A stretch of 51,140 nt of DNA, taken from an uncultured bacterium. GTDB lineage: Bacteria > Patescibacteriota > Patescibacteriia > Patescibacteriales > UBA12465. Positions 19,001-26,081 of the stretch are shown here, one piece after another. Location: positions 1 through 51,140 of the forward strand of contig CAJAVM010000024.1 in NCBI GenBank assembly GCA_903945435.1, given 5' to 3'. Position 1 is the first letter of the stretch. Every line of letters starts with the position of its first letter. The position numbers and the translations under genes were made by a program. The notes under the pieces were generated by a model. It was not told where the DNA came from. It saw nothing but the letters and a program-made list of their open reading frames with translations, and made no database searches.

Positions 19001-21523
19001 GATATCACAGACCGAAGTCTGATCGATACAAATATTATTTAAACCTTTTTCCCAACCATTAGGACATGAAGTTGGAGTTTTAGCTTCCCAATGCTTATCT
19101 TTATTACAAGTAAGGGTTAGCTCAACCGTTTGAGCTCCTAGCTGAAAAGATTGAACTTTAGTTAAACTACATTTACCTAAATCTCCATTCTTCACACATT
19201 TATTAAGATTAGCATCGTAACTACAAATACTAGAACCAAAGCCACTACAACCAATAACGGAAGCACAAGAAAAATCACAATTTGCGACCACTCGTTTTGT
19301 TCCGCCGCTATAAGGAGAACAAACACCGGGAACGTTGGGGCAGAAAGAGCCAGTCTGACAAGTACCGGCATAAGCGGCTAAAGTTTTACAGCTTTCTTGA
19401 GAATCAGGATTATTAACAACATAGCCAGTACTAAAATCCCATTCAAAAACTGAAGTTGGAATACTAGTTAAACACTCCGCTAATTCATTAACACATCTTC
19501 CCTTTTTATAAGTATTAGCCGGACAACAAACTTGATTAGGACATTGAGTATTAGAAGTACAACTACTAACTTCAAAATTTAATTCGTTTCCCCATTCACT
19601 ATTTTTCACTACTTTTACTGGGCCAGTAATAGTGCTAGTTGGAACTGCAACTGAAATAACATCGGCTCGATTTTCTTTTTTTATTTCACCAGCAACCGAA
19701 CGCTCCGGACTAAACTGGACCAGCCCCTCTCGATTAGCCTGACCAAAATATTCACCATAAACTTTAACCGGGGTAGAAACTGCTCCCTGGTTTGGCTCAA
19801 TTTTACATAAACTAGTTTTCAAAGCCAAGGAGTCGTCTGCTTGAAAAACATTAGGGTTTAGTTTTTGAGTATCAATCGTTTTACCGCCCAAAATTATTCT
19901 AAGTAAGTGATTACCATTTTGAATATCATCAGGAACTTTAATTATAATTTGTTTATCTCCCCAAACTGAACTTGCACATACTGGAGGAAAATCATAAGAC
20001 GCTTCTAAATCTCCAAAATAGACGTGGGCACTCCCTTTAGACCAACCAAAACCATTACCAGTTATAGTTACATATTGACCCGCCTTACCTTTAGCTGGAG
20101 AAAAAGAAACAATATAAGGACCGTCATTAGGATTTGCTTCTTTAACAAACTTTAAAAAATTACTTTTTTCACTATTACCACTAATATTATTTATAACAAA
20201 ACTACCGGAATTACCAGAACGAATATTAGGAGTTGCGGCCGTACCAGACAAACCGCTTGGATGGCTAAAATTAGAATCAAACCCTTGAACATTAGCTTGA
20301 TAATTACCAAAATAAGCCTGACCAGAATATAAATTGATTCCTTGATAAGAAACCGAGGAACTTAAGGCTCCCTTATTAGGACTAATCGAACATAGTCCTG
20401 GTCGAGAAATACTATTAGAAATAAAATCAGGAATTCTTGGCCCATAATCATTGTCCGTTGTATCTTCAGCATTATCTGAGCCGATTACTTTAATAGGACC
20501 AGTAGTCACTCCACTAGGAACAGCAACAATTATTTGATCATTTTGCCAGAAATTAACACAGACTGGATTTATCTCTGAAGGATTGCGACCATTCCTATTT
20601 CCTCCCATAAAAACTACTCGGCTAGTTGAGGTTGAGTAAGCGCCAAAATTATTACCAGAAATTGTAATAAAATTATTTGGAGCACCATTAGGGGTAATTA
20701 AATTACAGGTTGTTCCGCAATCAGAATCTTGAGTACAAGATTTATTATTATTGTCTTCACAGAATCCGCCGGCAGGGCTAACATCAGTAATGACCGGAGT
20801 CCCTATACAAGTACAGGTATTAGAATCACAAGATAAAAAATTTCCACAAAGGTTGTTATCAGCATCGCAAGTTGGAGTTGAAGCATCGCTATCACAAGAA
20901 GTTCCAGCTTCTCCCTTTGGCTTACAAGTGCAATTAGTATCGCAGTAATCCCCAGCCGCACAAATTTGATCAGCCGCCTGACAGCCTCCTTGAGCACTAG
21001 AATCACAACTAGTTGGACAACTATTTCCTTCACAACCACCACAATCACCGCCAACACATCCGCCCCATGCACCACCAGAACACGCCATTGATCCACCGCA
21101 TCTGCAAGAAGCTACTTCACCGTCAGTACATAATACATTTGGGTCCGTCCCACTTATAGCACCACTCAATCTTGTGATTATAAAAGTAGCAATCGCCCAA
21201 GAAGCTAACACAATTCCCAATCCAATAACGGCGCTAGTTAATAATTTTTTAGCCTGAGAGATTTTATCTTCTTCTCCGGCTGAAGTCATCCATAGAAAAC
21301 CAGCATATATAATAAGGCCAACTGCAATTACTCCCAAAAATCCTAAGCCAACATTAATTATTCTCCCGACAATTGTCCTTGGATCATCAGCCGGCAAAGC
21401 TCCTCCCAAACCAGTATTTACTGCATCCGTTCCAAAATCTTGAGCAAATGCAAGTCGAAAAATAAAAATTCCGGCAACAACAATAAAGAAAGATAATAAA
21501 TGTTTAACAAATTTTCTATTCAC
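16097..21523 (-). CDS. Giant surface protein: T4SS-pilin-like N-terminus fused to TIG, Cys-rich, Ig-like and FN3 regions
   Basis: 1808 aa. Signal peptide 1-28 (cleavage near AFAQ). Residues 29-120 are a two-helix membrane module: GLGG motif, TM1 (about 55-78, ending YAGFLWMTSAG), polar loop EEDKISQAKK (84-93) and TM2 (about 96-117). This matches the VirB2-like pilin family common in Patescibacteria. Next come a Cys-rich stretch (about 130-240), four IPT/TIG-like domains (about 240-680, marked by ITISGNNFG and VTITGNGFG), a very Cys-rich zone (about 690-1160), a Big_5-like Ig domain (starting near RPQITNSLPKNGA), beta-rich segments, and two FN3 domains in the last 200 residues. It is paralogous to the next gene upstream at its N-terminus. 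It may be a membrane-held adhesin or pilus-tip-like protein; the activity is unknown. Confidence 0.8.
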   Translation of the reverse strand: MNRKFVKHLLSFFIVVAGIFIFRLAFAQDFGTDAVNTGLGGALPADDPRTIVGRIINVGLGFLGVIAVGLIIYAGFLWMTSAGEEDKISQAKKLLTSAVIGLGIVLASWAIATFIITRLSGAISGTDPNVLCTDGEVASCRCGGSMACSGGAWGGCVGGDCGGCEGNSCPTSCDSSAQGGCQAADQICAAGDYCDTNCTCKPKGEAGTSCDSDASTPTCDADNNLCGNFLSCDSNTCTCIGTPVITDVSPAGGFCEDNNNKSCTQDSDCGTTCNLITPNGAPNNFITISGNNFGAYSTSTSRVVFMGGNRNGRNPSEINPVCVNFWQNDQIIVAVPSGVTTGPIKVIGSDNAEDTTDNDYGPRIPDFISNSISRPGLCSISPNKGALSSSVSYQGINLYSGQAYFGNYQANVQGFDSNFSHPSGLSGTAATPNIRSGNSGSFVINNISGNSEKSNFLKFVKEANPNDGPYIVSFSPAKGKAGQYVTITGNGFGWSKGSAHVYFGDLEASYDFPPVCASSVWGDKQIIIKVPDDIQNGNHLLRIILGGKTIDTQKLNPNVFQADDSLALKTSLCKIEPNQGAVSTPVKVYGEYFGQANREGLVQFSPERSVAGEIKKENRADVISVAVPTSTITGPVKVVKNSEWGNELNFEVSSCTSNTQCPNQVCCPANTYKKGRCVNELAECLTSIPTSVFEWDFSTGYVVNNPDSQESCKTLAAYAGTCQTGSFCPNVPGVCSPYSGGTKRVVANCDFSCASVIGCSGFGSSICSYDANLNKCVKNGDLGKCSLTKVQSFQLGAQTVELTLTCNKDKHWEAKTPTSCPNGWEKGLNNICIDQTSVCDICESSLKCEKVGLEGRCVAAPSCPMGSVCEDNIDIAKPDSCVIVDKPSCDCCCRKDQAAQDCCAPLTCDGACGADKTGNSNLGRCGGCATVGTTVAEHDAACNCVGHTGQYCSITPETPNGICTDCSGLEGLASCSEHNTACCFDAKKTVAPGDDVCRSGSGTTISNNPLSPDFGYCGYFGCFNTSTPPIGDPLLCASTTPVKIGLYKDSFACADGCAKNTPQDTCAAFNKDKDGCLAVGTCCYDNTTEVCKGGEVETSGPDAGKVMCCGCVKDGDCALDPKDVGCGLDACCESRPQITNSLPKNGATNICRNSVLQVTFNQAMDIASFTSNVVLLQEMNYGGNTCPAGTFVYDGEPKFIAKDTSWFINIFNKLKISVSKLFGTFNNQALADLPDPTKLYCSFPGNISGEYIGTSTTLLKFAPKKILSPEAKYFLVIKGDEQLNSQSGVINLSGVGFNGLGLDKVGDFVTADFVEGETLQFNAKSYKNSHILQFKTLSDKDNSKGICAVKEVKVSPVSYLFKTGDDDLDENDIDPANKKFDTKSDKDKVFTAAAYSADRQILQPVTGYFWDWKFSLSDPSVASMDPIVGLGNNKSFISTKDGIADGRTKLKATIDMTRFLDAGSSPDANCTCSDASCSNKCRNAFSIGDNFSGDSSLYVFICNNPWPPVSPDGTWAPWSDNCAGAIGTCINFNYILYYCRDAGQPGTFDDLPLIIDDAIIRGQSNTLVCSSDNSVCPTANQACGPDKNGDSKPDGVCIWNVLKESFFFRETASSAGEIMTAMDKQTSGAVTITWKSAPTAASYNLYYGETGKALSLIRKVQNNATYCHTVGVDNICSIDFTNLKNGQSYSFRVSVVAANTVESSLSYEKTVTPTDKAVPMVPLGFKIEDKNTFIQLSWTANTDDTLFYRVYRGTKAGFYGESFDTNDKATSTTIEKSKLTLGNNYFVISALDTYKNESIKSLEVIFSK
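21148..21439 (-). repeat. Copy 1 of duplicated pilin-like module
   Basis: Codes for residues 29-125 of the 1808-aa protein. Protein and DNA are highly similar to 23858-24149 (both contain YAGFLWMTSAGEE and KISQAKK), while the two genes differ beyond it. This points to duplication of the 5' part followed by ectodomain divergence or exchange. Confidence 0.8.
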
Positions 21524-21554
21524 AAATTTTTATTTAATAAACCAACCAAAAAAT

Positions 21555-24230
21555 TTAATTACAATTACCATTCGACAAAGTACTGGTCGCAACACCAAAA
21601 CAGCATGATGGATTTTCGGCGGTAACATCCGAGCATCCTGGCCCAATACTAGGCTTGAAACAATTTTGATAAATATCTTTTACCCCAGACCCAACTTGAG
21701 TATTGTACGTAAATGATTCTAAAAATGGAGAATGATCAATGGTTGCAACAGTAATATCAGCCACTCCATCTAAAGGATTAGTATCTCGGTTTAGACTATC
21801 TACCCAATAACCTAGCGGGGTCGGCTCAGAACTGCGCAAATTAATAAATTTATGCTCAACAGTATTTACACCATTAGTAATAGTCTTCCCTCCGGAGCGT
21901 AAAGTATCAGACATCATTAAAGTACTAAATACAATTTCTATTGGCTCAATTAATTTAATATCAGACTGCCTATTAACCGGTAAAATAGCAGTAATCTGAG
22001 GAGGAGTAGATTCTATCTTATCGGTTACAAAAAATGAAAAACGATAATTATCTTTCTTGTCTTTATCATTTGGAAAATTATCACTATAAAAACTCAAAGG
22101 ACCATCAGCGGCCGTATCTCGATTACCATCCAAGGAGTTTAAAGCCGTATCTGTAATACCATCTAACTTTTGTAAATCAGCACTTGGATAATTACGGCTA
22201 TTTACATCCTGGCAGGACTTATATCCTAAAGCACCGGCTGTACAAGTTTTAAAAGGAGAGTAGGCAATACAATCCTGATCACTAGCACAAATCTTTAGAT
22301 TAGAAGCATTAATCTCAACCGCCAAATTACTATTTGGTGGTAAACAGTACATTTTTTCTCCGCAACCATTAATGCCACATTCGTTATCAGAGATAAATTC
22401 TACAGTCTTGTAACCACCACTTACCATAAAACGACCGTTAACATAATCTCCAACACAAACAGAAGTATCACATTTATATGAGCGGCAATCTGCATTAGTT
22501 GTACACGCAGCGCCCTTAGCTTTGCTAGTTGCTACAGCATTAACAACTTTTATGTAACTAGCTAGTTCACTTGCCGTTCCTGATAAACGTAGAGGATTAA
22601 CGGCTTCATTAAAATTAATCTTAATAATTGAATTCATTGGGTTATCCTTCTTGCCTTCAATTTTATTACTAATTTGTTTATCCGCTCCACCAGAAAACGG
22701 AGTTAAATTTAAAGCAATTTTATTACTAGCATCAAGGGTTAAGCTATTTCCACTATTTCCTCCAATCTTAGCTGTCATAACAAGTTTATTTACAAGTAAA
22801 CTAACATCTACAGCTGTATTTCCGCTTAGCTTCTCTCGAATATTTAATGCTTGAACACTAGAATTACAAACACCAGGACTAACTAAAATATTATTATTCT
22901 CTTTAGATTCAGCAAAAATATAAACATCAGAACCAACGGTTAAAGTATCAGCTAAGCGTTCTGGGATAATATCTAAAATCCAAGAATCGCCAGCAACATG
23001 GCCACTAGTTTTAATGCTGAAATAACCATCAAATACAACTTTATTAGCGTTATTAAAATCCGCTACCCCCAATAAAGAATTAGTATTACCATTGAAAAGT
23101 TGAGCCTTATTTGGAGAATCTGCCGGAACAACAATTTTAAATTTATTAATCAAGCCATGATAATCAAGAACAACTTCAGCGGCTGGCTCTACTTTTACGA
23201 CAACAGGAGAGGCATAGGTTTTAGGGCAGCCATTAACAAATATTTCGGCGGTTGCTTGTTTAGCGGGGACATTTAATCCTAAAGTATCTTTTGAATTATC
23301 TGGCTGAGGAAACAAAAAACCAGCAATGATTTGAGGAGGAGTTAAATCAATTCTAGTACTAACTTCAAACCCCCATTGTAAATCGGGGGCACTACAAGTT
23401 TTAAACATAGAAACCCCATCTGCCTTCTTTAAATCACCAGTTAATTTCACTTCATAATTAGTATTAGAATCTCCAGAGCCTAGAAAACTTAAAAAAGTTA
23501 AAACTAAAGTTTTTTTATCTAAAGAAGTAGAGACAAACACATCAGTAACGTTAGTATTTTGCGCTGGACAAGAACCAGAAGCACAGGCATCGCCTAGTTC
23601 AGTTTTAAAAATCCTAATTGATTTTGGATTAATTAAAGAACAATTAGCATTATCGCAAGTACAAGAACTACCACTAGCGTTTACGCAAACAGAATCTAAA
23701 CCAAGCGTTTCCTTGAAAGTTACAATTACAGCCGTATTTCTCGCAACGTCTTTTTGATTATTTGCAGGATAAACCGAATCAACAGTACAAGCGCCGATAG
23801 CGCCAAATCCGGAGCTAGGAATATTTTTATAAGCTGGTGGCTGAGAAACTACTCCTGTTCCATTAATTGCACCTGATAAACGAGAGAGAATAAAAGTGGC
23901 AATTGCCCAAGAAGATAAAGTTACCACTAAACCAATAACCGCGTTACGTAATATTTTTTTAGCTTGAGAAATTTTTTCTTCTTCTCCAGCTGAAGTCATC
24001 CAAAGAAAACCAGCATAAATAATTAAGCCCAAAATAATAACACCGAGTAAGCTAAGAATGATTTGAATAATACGACCAATCAACATACGAGGGTCGTCGG
24101 AAGTTAATGTTCCTCCCAAGCCAGTATTCACCGCCGCTGTTCCGAAGTCTTGTGCTAACGCAAAACTAGCTGGCAACAAAGTTGCCAACATTGAAAAAAT
24201 ACCAAGGATTAATTTATTTTTCTTCAACAT
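21555..24230 (-). CDS. Surface protein: T4SS-pilin-like N-terminus fused to Ig-like (Big_5) ectodomain
   Basis: 891 aa and the first gene of the surface run. Signal peptide 1-27 (ending FALAQ), GLGG motif, TM1 (about 53-77), loop GEEEKISQAKK, TM2 (about 95-116): the same module as in the neighbouring 1808-aa protein. The ectodomain opens with a Big_5-like unit (SVYPANNQKDVARNTAVIVTF, about 150-290), has an extended beta-rich middle with a small Cys cluster (about 575-690), and a second Big_5-like unit (ITAILPVNRQSDIKLIEPI, about 750-880). It ends in a Cys-containing tail (CSDVTAENPSCCFG). It lacks the TIG and FN3 parts of its paralogue. The stop is followed after 31 bases by the next gene, so cotranscription is likely. 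Confidence 0.8.
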   Translation of the reverse strand: MLKKNKLILGIFSMLATLLPASFALAQDFGTAAVNTGLGGTLTSDDPRMLIGRIIQIILSLLGVIILGLIIYAGFLWMTSAGEEEKISQAKKILRNAVIGLVVTLSSWAIATFILSRLSGAINGTGVVSQPPAYKNIPSSGFGAIGACTVDSVYPANNQKDVARNTAVIVTFKETLGLDSVCVNASGSSCTCDNANCSLINPKSIRIFKTELGDACASGSCPAQNTNVTDVFVSTSLDKKTLVLTFLSFLGSGDSNTNYEVKLTGDLKKADGVSMFKTCSAPDLQWGFEVSTRIDLTPPQIIAGFLFPQPDNSKDTLGLNVPAKQATAEIFVNGCPKTYASPVVVKVEPAAEVVLDYHGLINKFKIVVPADSPNKAQLFNGNTNSLLGVADFNNANKVVFDGYFSIKTSGHVAGDSWILDIIPERLADTLTVGSDVYIFAESKENNNILVSPGVCNSSVQALNIREKLSGNTAVDVSLLVNKLVMTAKIGGNSGNSLTLDASNKIALNLTPFSGGADKQISNKIEGKKDNPMNSIIKINFNEAVNPLRLSGTASELASYIKVVNAVATSKAKGAACTTNADCRSYKCDTSVCVGDYVNGRFMVSGGYKTVEFISDNECGINGCGEKMYCLPPNSNLAVEINASNLKICASDQDCIAYSPFKTCTAGALGYKSCQDVNSRNYPSADLQKLDGITDTALNSLDGNRDTAADGPLSFYSDNFPNDKDKKDNYRFSFFVTDKIESTPPQITAILPVNRQSDIKLIEPIEIVFSTLMMSDTLRSGGKTITNGVNTVEHKFINLRSSEPTPLGYWVDSLNRDTNPLDGVADITVATIDHSPFLESFTYNTQVGSGVKDIYQNCFKPSIGPGCSDVTAENPSCCFGVATSTLSNGNCN
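23858..24149 (-). repeat. Copy 2 of duplicated pilin-like module
   Basis: Codes for residues 28-124 of the 891-aa protein and is the partner of 21148-21439. The two lie about 2.7 kb apart in direct orientation, so recombination between them could fuse the two genes or delete 2.7 kb. Confidence 0.8.
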
Positions 24231-24266
24231 TTTGAAGTTAAAAAGCTTTTAAATTGTACCCTTTAC

Positions 24267-24297
24267 TGCTATAATTTATATCAGTTTTATTATAACA
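24267..24297. promoter_or_regulatory. Facing extended -10 elements for relA/spoT gene and surface run
   Basis: On the + strand TGCTATAAT (24267-24275) and on the minus strand TGTTATAAT (24289-24297) are both extended -10 elements. Each would start RNA near 24282 and transcribe across the other's promoter, one toward the (p)ppGpp enzyme (+) and the other toward the surface run (minus). Other AT-rich -10-like words are nearby, so the exact start sites are uncertain. Confidence 0.4.
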
Positions 24298-24324
24298 TAA
24301 ATTATATAAAATAAAAACATTTTA

Positions 24325-25794
24325 ATGAACATAGAAAGGATAATAAAAAAATTTTCCGACAACAATCCCGGAGTTGATAATAGTATTATCGAGAAGGCTT
24401 TTCTTTTTGCAGATGCGGCTCATTCCGGGCAGATGAGAAAAAATGGTGAACCATATATTCAACACCCTTTACACACCGCCTATATTCTCGCGGAAATACG
24501 AGCCGATTTACCAACAGTGGTTGCCGGTCTTCTTCATGATGTTCCAGAAGATACTGATAGAACTTTAGAAGAACTCGAATTAGAGTTTGGTTCAGAAATT
24601 GCATCACTAGTTGAGGGAGTAACAAAACTTAGTAAAATTAAATACCGCGGCATAGAAAGATACCGAGAAAACTTAAAGAAAATGTTTCTGGCTATGACCA
24701 GTGATTTAAGAGTTATTTTTATTAAATTTTGTGATCGTCTAAATAATCTACGAACACTAGAAAGTTTACCGCCGGAAAAAAGAAGGCGAATTGCTGAAGA
24801 AACTCTGGAAATCTATGCTCCGATTGCAGGTTTATTGGGAATCGGACGTTTAAAATGGCAAATGGAAGATTTATGTTTTAAATATTTATATCCAGATAAA
24901 TTTCATGAGTTAGAATACGAATACGAAGTTGAAAAAAAAGTTGAACGTCAAAGATTCTTTCAAAAAGTTAAGGGTATTCTTACTCCAAAACTAGAAGAAG
25001 CTAAAGTAAATTACGAAATAGAAGAACGTTTTAAACATTTGTATAGCATCTATAAAAAGATGCAAGAAAAAGATAGGAAGTTTAATGAAATTTATGATGT
25101 TTTTGCGCTAAGAATTATTGTCCCAACAATCGATGATTGCTATAAAGTTTTAGGCATAATTCATACTCTATGGAAACCAAAGTCTAACCGCTTCAAAGAC
25201 TATATCGCTGTTCCTAAACCAAACGGCTACCGCTCACTACATACAACCATCTTTGGCCCAGAAGGAAAGCCAACCGAATTTCAAATTCGTACCAAAGAAA
25301 TGCATGAAGAATCTATCTACGGAATTGCCGCTCACTGGTACTATAAATCAAAAAATACTCATAGCGGATATCAACAACCTAAATGGGTTAATGAAATCAT
25401 TGATATTCAAAAAGAAATCACAAATACTTCGGAATTCGTGAAAAATATTAAAATGGATATTTTCAGGGATCGTATTTTTATTTTTTCTCCGCGAGGGGAT
25501 GTCTTTGAATTACCAGAAAAATCAACTCCAATAGATTTTGCATATGCTGTTCATGGGAACGTCGGTAATAAAACAGCAGGCGTTATTATTAATGATAAAC
25601 TAGGGAAATTAGACCAAGAATTAAAAAATGGTGATTTAGTAGAAATTATAGTTGAAAAAAATCGCCAGCATCCTAATAAAGACTGGCTGAAATTTGTAAA
25701 AACTAAACGGGCGCGCGATCAAATCAAGCAACATGCTAAAAAATCTACCTTTGATAATATTAAACGCTTCATTCCTGGTATTAATAAAAAATAA
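24325..25794 (+). CDS. relA/spoT: (p)ppGpp synthetase/hydrolase, short RelA/SpoT form without ACT domain
   Basis: RSH enzyme of the stringent response, 489 aa against about 700-750 for long RSH proteins. The HD hydrolase domain (about 1-190) keeps HSGQMRKNGEPYIQHP and the metal motif LLHDVPEDT, so hydrolysis looks possible. The synthetase domain (about 215-350) has KHLYSIYKKM, DVFALRIIV, the YRSLHTTIFGP segment and FQIRTKEMH. A TGS domain follows at about 380-445 (IFIFSPRGDVFELP, DFAYAVHGNVG). The protein stops about 40 residues later, so the C-terminal helical, zinc-finger and ACT regions are absent. No frameshift remnant follows, because a terminator comes at once. It is a single-gene unit facing the rpsU operon. 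Confidence 0.93.
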   Translation: MNIERIIKKFSDNNPGVDNSIIEKAFLFADAAHSGQMRKNGEPYIQHPLHTAYILAEIRADLPTVVAGLLHDVPEDTDRTLEELELEFGSEIASLVEGVTKLSKIKYRGIERYRENLKKMFLAMTSDLRVIFIKFCDRLNNLRTLESLPPEKRRRIAEETLEIYAPIAGLLGIGRLKWQMEDLCFKYLYPDKFHELEYEYEVEKKVERQRFFQKVKGILTPKLEEAKVNYEIEERFKHLYSIYKKMQEKDRKFNEIYDVFALRIIVPTIDDCYKVLGIIHTLWKPKSNRFKDYIAVPKPNGYRSLHTTIFGPEGKPTEFQIRTKEMHEESIYGIAAHWYYKSKNTHSGYQQPKWVNEIIDIQKEITNTSEFVKNIKMDIFRDRIFIFSPRGDVFELPEKSTPIDFAYAVHGNVGNKTAGVIINDKLGKLDQELKNGDLVEIIVEKNRQHPNKDWLKFVKTKRARDQIKQHAKKSTFDNIKRFIPGINKK

Positions 25795-25820
25795 AAAAAC
25801 GCCCGTTAACGGGCGTTTTT
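25795..25820. terminator. Bidirectional terminator
   Basis: A perfect 26-base palindrome (11-bp stem AAAAACGCCCG, 4-base loop TTAA) with A- and T-tracts at the two ends. It terminates the RSH gene on the + strand and the lepB-hisS-rpsU operon on the minus strand. Confidence 0.95.
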
Positions 25821-25850
25821 AAATTATCTGGTTTTCTAAATTTACCAAGA

Positions 25851-26081
25851 CTATCTTCTAGTAGTTTCCGCAAGTTTACCGGTCTTTCTCAAAAATTCAT
25901 TTTTCTTGCTTAAAGCTAAGCCAGACAACGCTCTTTTTTTATCAAGACGTTTGGTTTGCTTAGGTTCTAGATGTTTTTTTGATCTAGCTTTTTCTAAGCG
26001 CTTGCTATTTTTCAAGCCTTTTTTGAACTTTCTCAAAAAACTTTCAAAACTTTCTCCTGGTTTTCTTTTAAAGTCAGCCAT
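25851..26081 (-). CDS. rpsU: Small ribosomal subunit protein bS21
   Basis: A 76-aa basic protein with the bS21 pattern: MADFKRKPGESFESFLRKFK, then two Lys/Arg-rich helices. bS21 binds near the anti-SD end of 16S rRNA and assists initiation. The start is the ATG at 26081 rather than the GTG at 26090, because AGGAAGG, the clearest SD sequence in the window, lies 8 bases before this ATG and touches the GTG. The ATG overlaps the hisS stop by 8 bases (ATGGCTGA), which suggests translational coupling. It is the last gene of lepB-hisS-rpsU and ends before a strong terminator. The extended basic C-terminus is slightly longer than in many bS21 proteins. Confidence 0.9.
   Translation of the reverse strand: MADFKRKPGESFESFLRKFKKGLKNSKRLEKARSKKHLEPKQTKRLDKKRALSGLALSKKNEFLRKTGKLAETTRR

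Noticed and set aside
21555-24230. The 891-aa and 1808-aa genes as one gene split by a frameshift
   Set aside because: Each has its own signal peptide and pilin-like module, so they are tandem paralogues rather than fragments of one gene.
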